Below are positions 58,530 to 64,000 of a DNA stretch of 64,000 bases, piece by piece. The stretch's first letter is position 1. The number at the start of each line of letters is the position of its first letter. The stretch comes from Planctomycetota bacterium (lineage in GTDB: Bacteria; Planctomycetota; Phycisphaerae; Phycisphaerales; UBA1924). The position numbers and the translations under genes are program-made. The stretch spans positions 1 to 64,000 of the forward strand of contig JAUZRR010000015.1 in the NCBI GenBank assembly GCA_030950285.1, written 5' to 3'. The notes below the pieces were generated by a model. The model was not told where the DNA came from. It saw nothing but the letters and a program-made list of their open reading frames with translations, and ran no database searches.

Positions 58530-59594
58530 TTGCACGATCCGGTCAATCCCCAGCACCCAAACCCGACGACCCGCCCAGACACGGGCGGGCGTCGCGCGTT
58601 AGTCACCGGCGGTGCGGGGTTCATCGGGTCTCACCTCGTCGATCACCTGCTCGCTCGGGGTGACGAGGTCACCGTCATCGACAATCTCTCGACGGGCAAC
58701 GCCCACAACCTGCCCACGCACGAACGCCTCACCACGGTCGAGGCCGATGTCTCCGACGGGCTCGCCGCACTCACCGATGAGGGTGTCGCGTTTGACGAGA
58801 TTTACCACCTCGCGGCGGCGGTCGGGGTGCAGCTTGTCATGGACGATCCCAAAGCCGCGATCCGCACCAACATCGTCGGCACCATCGACCTCCTCGACTT
58901 TGCGCGAAACCAGACCACGCCGGCGCGCACGCTCATCGCGTCGAGTTCCGAGGTCTATGGCAAGGGCTCACGCAGCCCCTTTGCCGAAGAGGACGACGTG
59001 GTCTACGGCCCGACCACCATCGCCCGCTGGTCCTACGGCATGAGCAAAGCCCTCGACGAGCACCTCGCCCTGGCCCACAGCCGTGCGTCGGGGCTGCCCG
59101 TTGTTGTCACCCGGTTCTTCAACACCGTCGGCCCCAGACAGGTCGGCAGCTACGGGATGGTGCTGCCCCGCTTTGTCGCGGCGGCGCTGGCCGGAGAGCC
59201 CCTGGTCATCCACGACACCGGCGAGCAGACCCGCTGCTTCTGCGATGTCCGCGACGTGATGGAGGTGCTCCCCCGTCTGCTGGCTGCGCCCGCGTGCTTC
59301 GGCCGCGTGTTCAACGTCGGGTCCGACCACGAGATCACGATTCTCCAACTCGCCGACGCGGTCATCTCGACGCTCGGCTCGAGTTCCAAGACGCGGTTCA
59401 TCCCCTACCAGCAGGCGTTCCCCGAAGGCTTCGAGGACCTACCCCGGCGAAGGCCCGACCTGTCGCGCGTCCGCGAGGCGGTCGGGTTTGAGCCCAAAAT
59501 CACGCTCGAACAGACCATCCTCGATGTTGCTGCGTTCATCCGCAGCGGCAGCGACGCAACGGCCCGGCCCGCCCGACCCGAGGTACGGACGTGA
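58530..59594 (+). CDS. NAD-dependent nucleotide-sugar epimerase/dehydratase
   Basis: A 354-residue extended short-chain dehydrogenase: NAD loop RRALVTGGAGFIGSHLVDHL, VIDNLSTGNAHNL, and catalytic elements Ser-Ser-Ser-Glu-Val-Tyr-Gly (LIASSSEVYGKGSR) with RWSYGMSKALDEHLALAHSR (Y-x-x-x-K). The late part (RFFNTVGPRQVGSYGMVLPR) is common to UDP-glucose epimerases and UDP-glucuronate decarboxylases; the exact sugar is open. It supplies a sugar nucleotide for the exopolysaccharide. The start is TTG at 58530, with GGGAG about eight bases upstream. The next gene overlaps the stop as GTGA. Confidence 0.92.
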   Translation: MHDPVNPQHPNPTTRPDTGGRRALVTGGAGFIGSHLVDHLLARGDEVTVIDNLSTGNAHNLPTHERLTTVEADVSDGLAALTDEGVAFDEIYHLAAAVGVQLVMDDPKAAIRTNIVGTIDLLDFARNQTTPARTLIASSSEVYGKGSRSPFAEEDDVVYGPTTIARWSYGMSKALDEHLALAHSRASGLPVVVTRFFNTVGPRQVGSYGMVLPRFVAAALAGEPLVIHDTGEQTRCFCDVRDVMEVLPRLLAAPACFGRVFNVGSDHEITILQLADAVISTLGSSSKTRFIPYQQAFPEGFEDLPRRRPDLSRVREAVGFEPKITLEQTILDVAAFIRSGSDATARPARPEVRT

Positions 59595-61123
59595 ACCCGC
59601 TCGCGATCATCGCAACACTCGTCCCAACGGGGCTGCTGCAAGCCCAGCCGACGCCCGAGGTCCGCGAACGCATCGAAGAGCTCGGCGCGACGATCCAGGG
59701 GCTCGCGGCCCAGCAGCAGGAACTCGCGCAGGCTGCGGGGCTCGACACCGCGGCGACCGCGTCCCGCCTCGAAATCTTCCACGGCTATATCGGCGTCCTC
59801 ATCGTCGCGTTTCTCGTCACGCTGCTGACTACGCCGATCATGCGCCGGCTTGCGATCGCCAACGGCATCATCGACAAGCCCGACGGCGACCGCAAAATCC
59901 ACAAAATGCCCATCGCCTACCTCGGGGGAGTTGCCGTCTTTCTCGGGCTCGTCGGGGGCATCCTCTTTAGCTATCTCGCAGTCGCGTTCCCCAACTGGGG
60001 CATCATGCAGTGGCACTCGACCGCGCACATGGTCAGCGACGATCCGACCAATGTCTTCCCGTTGCCCGTACCGATCTCGGTCCTTCTCGGGCTCACGGTC
60101 ATTATGCTTGTCGGGCTCTTTGACGACGTCATCGGGCTGGAACCACGCCTCAAGATCGGCGGCCAGCTCTTTGCCGCGGCGGCCCTGGCCTACGACAGCG
60201 TCGGGGTCCAGGTCGCAAAGGGCGTCCTCAGCCCCACCCTCGGCGAGTGGCTCAACAACCCAGACCTGAAGTACTCGATCGCGACCGGGTTCATGATCCC
60301 GCTCTTCGGAGAGATGCTCCCGACCAACGAGCCCGGCATCGTGATCGACCTCATCTACTGCGCCGGCACCGCGATCATCGCGATCTTCGTGCTCGGCGCG
60401 TGCAACGCCTCGAACCTCCTCGACGGGCTCGACGGGTTGCTCTCGGGCACCACCGCGATCTGTGCCGCGGCGTTGCTCGTGGTGGCGCTCACGCTCGCGG
60501 TCCGCGACGACGGCCCGCGCGACGCCCAGCGCATCATCCTGTCCCTGGCGCTCTTGGGGGCGTGCCTGGGGTTCCTGCCGCACAACTTCAACCCGGCGTC
60601 TATTTTTCTCGGCGACTGTGGGTCGCTGCTCATGGGCTACGCCACGATCGTCATCGTGCTCACCCTGGGCGACACCGGCCGAACGCACCTTGTGCTTGCC
60701 GGGCTTGTCATCTATTCGATCCCCATCATGGACACCTGCCTGGCGATCGTCCGACGAAAGATGGCCGGGAAAAAACTCAGCGACCCCGACGCCGACCACC
60801 TCCACCACATGCTCAAACGAACGCTCGGGGTCAAAGGGGCGGTCTTCAGCCTCTACGGCATCGGGATCCTCTTCGGCGCGCTCGGCGTCGCGATGAGCCT
60901 CTGGCGGGCCCGCGTCACCTACGCCCTGGCGGGGATGCTCATCGCCTACATCGCGGTAATCTCGATCAAGCTCGCCCGCCGAAAGCAGCTCGAGGACGCC
61001 ATGACCCTCCGCACCCCCAACACCCCCAGCACCCCCAGCACCCCCAGCACCCCACGGGCACCAGCGCCCAAGCCACTCCCCCACGCCGACGAGAAACCCA
61101 AGGACCATGCCAAGCCCGCTTGA
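59591..61123 (+). CDS. WecA/MraY-family glycosyl-1-phosphate transferase
   Basis: A 510-residue membrane enzyme of the polyprenyl-phosphate N-acetylglucosaminyl-1-phosphate transferase group. The core shows IDKPDGDRKIHKMPIAYLGG, LVGLFDDVIGLEPRLKIGGQ (Asp pair), NASNLLDGLDGLLSG, FLGDCGSLLMGYATI, and a His-rich loop DADHLHHMLKR typical of WecA. It starts lipid-linked sugar assembly at the inner membrane. An N-terminal extension of about 60 residues (ERIEELGATIQGLAAQQQEL) and a Ser/Thr/Pro tail (TPSTPSTPSTP, coded by a 9-bp repeat) are unusual. The GTG at 59591 overlaps the epimerase stop. Confidence 0.93.
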   Translation: MNPLAIIATLVPTGLLQAQPTPEVRERIEELGATIQGLAAQQQELAQAAGLDTAATASRLEIFHGYIGVLIVAFLVTLLTTPIMRRLAIANGIIDKPDGDRKIHKMPIAYLGGVAVFLGLVGGILFSYLAVAFPNWGIMQWHSTAHMVSDDPTNVFPLPVPISVLLGLTVIMLVGLFDDVIGLEPRLKIGGQLFAAAALAYDSVGVQVAKGVLSPTLGEWLNNPDLKYSIATGFMIPLFGEMLPTNEPGIVIDLIYCAGTAIIAIFVLGACNASNLLDGLDGLLSGTTAICAAALLVVALTLAVRDDGPRDAQRIILSLALLGACLGFLPHNFNPASIFLGDCGSLLMGYATIVIVLTLGDTGRTHLVLAGLVIYSIPIMDTCLAIVRRKMAGKKLSDPDADHLHHMLKRTLGVKGAVFSLYGIGILFGALGVAMSLWRARVTYALAGMLIAYIAVISIKLARRKQLEDAMTLRTPNTPSTPSTPSTPRAPAPKPLPHADEKPKDHAKPA

Positions 61124-61134
61124 GCCCCGCCCCA

Positions 61135-61140
61135 TATACT
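61135..61140 (+). promoter_or_regulatory. Putative internal -10 box (TATACT) before parA
   Basis: TATACT lies eight bases before the ATG at 61149 and 12 bases after the WecA-like stop. It may drive parA-vanZ separately from the main operon. Confidence 0.35.
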
Positions 61141-61148
61141 GCCCCCGC

Positions 61149-62147
61149 ATGGAGGCAACCCCACACAACCCGCCCCACGACCCGCCCCACGACCCGCCCC
61201 ACGCCCCCCCACACGACCCGCCCCGCGTCATCGCCCTGATGAACCAGAAGGGCGGCGTCGGGAAGACGACCACCGCGGTCAACCTCGCAGCAGCGGCCGC
61301 GACGCTCGGCCACCGGACGCTGCTGGTCGATATGGACCCCCAAGCCCACGCGACGCTCCACCTTGGTGTGGATCCCGACGCGCTCGACCACTCGGTGTAC
61401 TCCCTGCTGCTCGATCCCGACGCCGACCCCCGGGAAGCACTGTCCAAGATCGACGATCACCTGTCGCTGCTTCCCTCCGAGACCGATCTCGCAGCGGCCG
61501 AGACCGAGCTGGCCGACGCCCCCCAGCGGCACCGCCGATTGCTCGGCGTCCTCCAGAAACTCGCTCCCGACTTTGATCTGGTGCTGATCGACTGCCCGCC
61601 CTCGCTGGGGCTCCTGACACTCAACGCGCTGGCGGCTGCCCGCGAGGTGTTGATCCCCATGCAGGCGCACTTTCTCGCGTTGCAAGGCGTGAGCAAGCTG
61701 CTGGAAACCGTGCAGCTCATGACCGCGTCGATCAACCCCGATCTCCGAGTCAGCGGCGTCGTGCTCTGCATGCATGACACCCAGACCACGCACGCCCAGG
61801 AGGTTGTCGCCGATCTCGACGCGTTCTTTGCCCAGCAACACGACGCCGGTGTTCCATGGTCGGACGCGATGGTCTTCCGCCCGCACATCCGCCGGAATAT
61901 CAAGCTCGCTGAGAGCCCGAGCTTTGGGCAGAGCGTCTTTGCCTATGCCCCCGACGCGGCGGGCGCCAAGGACTACCGCAACCTCGCCCGGGCGGTGTTT
62001 GCTCCGGCCAACATCGCAACCGACGCCCCCGCCGACGCCCCCGCCGGCACCAACAGCAGCACCGAAACACCGGCACCAGAAGCCGCGCCCCCGGTCGTCC
62101 ATGTCCGCGCGACCGAGCCCGGGGCAGCCGAGCGCGCGGGCCCGTGA
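61149..62147 (+). CDS. ParA-family ATPase of the exopolysaccharide operon
   Basis: A 332-residue ATPase. After a low-complexity N-terminal tail (PHDPPHDPPHAPPHDPP, coded by 12-bp repeats) come the deviant Walker A MNQKGGVGKTTTAVNLAAAA, Walker A' LLVDMDPQAHATLHLG, Walker B LVLIDCPPSLGLLTLNAL and the late helix region RRNIKLAESPSFGQSVFAYA, all as in Soj/ParA. The tail after residue 275 is Ala/Pro/Thr-rich. Here it has no parB partner and sits in a polysaccharide operon after a WecA-like gene, so it may position the export machine or supply an active ATPase beside the degenerate Wzz kinase. ATG at 61149 preferred; an ATG at 61107 overlaps the previous gene. Confidence 0.9.
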   Translation: MEATPHNPPHDPPHDPPHAPPHDPPRVIALMNQKGGVGKTTTAVNLAAAAATLGHRTLLVDMDPQAHATLHLGVDPDALDHSVYSLLLDPDADPREALSKIDDHLSLLPSETDLAAAETELADAPQRHRRLLGVLQKLAPDFDLVLIDCPPSLGLLTLNALAAAREVLIPMQAHFLALQGVSKLLETVQLMTASINPDLRVSGVVLCMHDTQTTHAQEVVADLDAFFAQQHDAGVPWSDAMVFRPHIRRNIKLAESPSFGQSVFAYAPDAAGAKDYRNLARAVFAPANIATDAPADAPAGTNSSTETPAPEAAPPVVHVRATEPGAAERAGP

Positions 62148-62530
62148 ATAGTCGCAGGCACTGGCGTGTTGTCTTTGCGTGTTACGCCCTTGCACTCGTG
62201 ACCGCGACCCACTGGCCGGCGCTAAAGATCGGCTCCCACGGCATCAACCGTCTGGACCTCTTCATCCACGCCGGGGCGTTCGGGGCGTGGACTGTTCTCC
62301 TGATCCTCTGCGGTTTCTTCGGGCGGCGGCTGGGTGTTCGGAACATCGCTTGCTCTGCTCTTGTGGCGGGCGCGTACGCACTGGTCGACGAGGTCTCACA
62401 GGGCATCCCGATCCTCCGCCGAACGGTGGACCCGCTCGACCTGGCGGCCAACGCGGGCGGGATTGCGATTGCTGGCCTGGGGATGCTGCTGCTTGCTCGA
62501 ACACGTGTCCGGACCGCCACCGACCGATAA
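62144..62530 (+). CDS. VanZ-like membrane protein
   Basis: A 128-residue protein with four hydrophobic helices and the VanZ signature YALVDEVSQGIPILRRTVDP followed by LDLAANAGGI. VanZ-like proteins often occur in exosortase/EPS loci; their biochemical role is unknown. The start is GTG at 62144, overlapping the parA stop (GTGA), so it is translationally coupled. It is the last gene of the operon; the next gene starts 135 bases later and has its own TACACT box. Confidence 0.87.
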   Translation: MNSRRHWRVVFACYALALVTATHWPALKIGSHGINRLDLFIHAGAFGAWTVLLILCGFFGRRLGVRNIACSALVAGAYALVDEVSQGIPILRRTVDPLDLAANAGGIAIAGLGMLLLARTRVRTATDR

Positions 62531-62646
62531 CCACCGAGCGATTCCCCTGTTTCCCAAACTATGCGGCACTCTTACCAAAACTGTCCTGCGATCGGGCGGC
62601 GACTCGGCCGATGTTCTGCCTGATCGCCCGCGCAGCGGGAAGGCCA

Positions 62647-62652
62647 TACACT
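62647..62652 (+). promoter_or_regulatory. Putative -10 box (TACACT) of the antiporter gene
   Basis: TACACT is followed by ccggagagcgggc and the ATG at 62666; GGAGAG between them is a ribosome-binding site, so this transcript has a very short leader. Confidence 0.35.
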
Positions 62653-62665
62653 CCGGAGAGCGGGC

Positions 62666-64000
62666 ATGAGCGACGAGCATAGTCAGCATCACGGTTTTCA
62701 CGGGCCCAAGTGCTGGGCGATCTCCGCGGTCGTCGGTGCTGTGCTCGGCATCGTGCTCAGCTTTGTCGCACCGGCGCAGTACCAAAGCCCCGACCACACG
62801 CCCCAGGCCGCCCACGCGCCCGATGCTGGCGACCCGCACCCCGACACCGATCCCGACTACCAACCCGATCACGAGCTCGCCGACGACGATCATCCGCTCG
62901 AGCAGAGCTTTGCCGACGAGGGTCTTCCCGATCCGGTCACCATCGCCGACGCCTCGGGCGAGTTCCCGCCGATCGTCCGCGCACAGCCCGAGTCGGCGGC
63001 GGGCACGGACGCCGGACACGATGCGCACGCCGACGCAGATCCGGACCATGCCGAACACACCCCCCACGATGGCAGCGGCATGCCTCAGGACGCCGACTCC
63101 AACGGCGGCGGGCACGAAGACGGCGGGCACGGCGACGGCGCGGGTGAATCCCACGCGCCGACGCCGCAGATTCCTGTCTGGCTTGTTGCGCCCTTTGCGT
63201 TGCTCCTGCTCTCGATCGCGGTGATGCCGTTCATCAATGAAAAGTTCTGGCACGCACACTACCCGGACTTTGCCTTCCTGCTCGGGGCGATCATGATCGC
63301 CTACTACCTCTTTGCCTACGGCTCAACCGATGGCTCTCCCGGCGCTTCTTACGGCCAGCACGTCATGCTCCACACCGGGCTCGAGTACTACTCGTTCATC
63401 GCGCTCATCGGCGGGCTGTTCGTCGCGTCGGGCGGCGTACACGTCGATGTCCGGGGTAAGGGCGGCCCCCTCCTCAACACCGCGATCCTGGCGATCGGCG
63501 CGGTCCTCGCCAACGTCATGGGCACCACCGGCGCCTCGGTCCTCCTGATCCGCCCCTTCATGCGGATCAACGAGGGCCGGCTCAAACCCATCCACGTGGT
63601 CATGTTCATCTTCATCGTGTCCAACTGCGGCGGCGCGCTCACGCCCATCGGCGACCCGCCGCTCTATCTCGGCTATCTCAAGGGCGTGCCCTTTGAATGG
63701 ACGCTCTTGCACCTCTGGCCGATGTGGGCCGCCGCGATCGCCATGCTGCTGGGCATGTTCTTCGTCATCGACACGCTCATCAGCCGCAAGCACCCCTTCA
63801 AGCCGGCCGAGGGATCCGAGCCCCAGCGCACCAGCGTCCGCGTGACGGGCACCTCCGGCATGATCGCGTTGTGCCTCATCATCGCGGGTGTCTTCATCGA
63901 CCCGGCGCTCAAGGCGTTCGCCGGGATCCAGGGCTATCCGATCGGGGCGACTTTCCAGATCGCGGTCGCGACAGTTGCCTACTTTGTCGCCAGCCGCGAG
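62666..64000 (+). CDS. Sodium:proton antiporter / IT-superfamily transporter with a His/Asp-rich loop (partial)
   Basis: The frame from the ATG at 62666 is open to the window end (445 codons, incomplete). A first membrane helix (residues 16-34, CWAISAVVGAVLGIVLSFVA) is followed by about 130 residues that are strongly His/Asp-rich (repeated H-x-x-H and D-x-D patterns, e.g. GHDAHADADPDHAEHTPHDG). Then comes the transporter core: LLTAI-like LLNTAILAIGAVLANVMGTT, GASVLLIRPFMRINEGRLKP, and IVSNCGGALTPIGDPPLYLG, the hallmark of the NhaD/arsenite-citrate (IT) superfamily. The core matches proteins annotated as sodium:proton antiporters. The His-rich loop is an unusual addition that might bind divalent metals on the outside. 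GGAGAG lies before the start. Confidence 0.88.
   Translation, partial: MSDEHSQHHGFHGPKCWAISAVVGAVLGIVLSFVAPAQYQSPDHTPQAAHAPDAGDPHPDTDPDYQPDHELADDDHPLEQSFADEGLPDPVTIADASGEFPPIVRAQPESAAGTDAGHDAHADADPDHAEHTPHDGSGMPQDADSNGGGHEDGGHGDGAGESHAPTPQIPVWLVAPFALLLLSIAVMPFINEKFWHAHYPDFAFLLGAIMIAYYLFAYGSTDGSPGASYGQHVMLHTGLEYYSFIALIGGLFVASGGVHVDVRGKGGPLLNTAILAIGAVLANVMGTTGASVLLIRPFMRINEGRLKPIHVVMFIFIVSNCGGALTPIGDPPLYLGYLKGVPFEWTLLHLWPMWAAAIAMLLGMFFVIDTLISRKHPFKPAEGSEPQRTSVRVTGTSGMIALCLIIAGVFIDPALKAFAGIQGYPIGATFQIAVATVAYFVASRE

Overview
The window is GC-rich bacterial chromosome, most likely from a planctomycete of the Phycisphaerae type. Points in favour: an exosortase/EPS locus with a giant TPR protein, a prepilin-like protein with a G-F-T-L-I cleavage motif, a futalosine-pathway menaquinone enzyme (MqnE), an RpoD with a long insert between regions 1.2 and 2, and many dispersed palindromes whose translations (GTGFQPV, HRLEAGAT, VAPTGGTVAPT) I associate with planctomycete proteomes. 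The assignment is inference from gene content; no rRNA is present. I see no insertion sequence, prophage or CRISPR array.

Layout. 1-5.3 kb (+): end of an unknown gene, rsfS, aroB, then a ParA ATPase carrying a C-terminal glycogen-binding-like (CBM48/AMPK-beta type) domain and a partner that looks like a ParA/FlhG fold without a P-loop. 5.4-10.4 kb (-): clpX, a SHOCT-like membrane protein, an unknown protein, a DUF418 membrane protein, a HAD phosphatase and acylphosphatase. 10.8-16.4 kb (+): dnaG-rpoD, then a PqiA/MCE lipid-transport pair. 16.7-19.3 kb (-): ahcY and an ArsR-methyltransferase fusion regulator with a well-formed promoter/operator. 19.4-20.4 kb: AbrB/PIN toxin-antitoxin pair in an AT-richer patch. 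20.1-25.1 kb: TPR lipoprotein, LigD-PE-like protein, a small conserved-looking protein, a sulfotransferase and mqnE. 25.1-26.05 kb: a gene-free block of several tandem-repeat families. 26-31.2 kb: beta-CASP nuclease, two zinc-ribbon membrane proteins, EamA transporter, cytochrome c lipoprotein. 31.2-36.5 kb (-): manganese/zinc ABC operon in which both permeases carry DtxR-like C-terminal domains, preceded by an MntR-box-like operator and mntR; then tRNA-Ala. 36.8-47.9 kb: outer-membrane protein, cyclophilin, pseudopilin, ECF sigma/anti-sigma, a long coiled-coil membrane protein, a repeat-built cysteine-rich protein, EVE protein, PPK2, MarC, lipA. 48-62.5 kb (+): one long polysaccharide/exosortase operon. 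62.7-64 kb: an ion antiporter cut by the window end.

How the genes work together. The 48-62.5 kb operon has its own TTGACA-N16-TAGCGT promoter and encodes an outer-membrane export lipoprotein (Wza type), exosortase fused to an EpsI domain, a 1527-residue TPR protein, a Wzz-like protein whose kinase domain has lost the P-loop lysine, a nucleotide-sugar epimerase, a WecA-like glycosyl-1-phosphate transferase, a ParA ATPase and a VanZ-like protein. This is the parts list for making, exporting and anchoring an exopolysaccharide and exosortase substrates. The metal locus couples transport and sensing: MntR, an MntR-box-like operator over the -10, and sensor-like domains on both permeases. The ahcY locus pairs the enzyme that removes S-adenosylhomocysteine with a regulator that has a SAM/SAH-binding fold.

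Many genes carry a TAnnnT hexamer (TATACT, TACACT, TACGCT) at the place of a -10 box. In seven cases it lies only 6-9 bases from the start codon, suggesting leaderless or near-leaderless transcripts.
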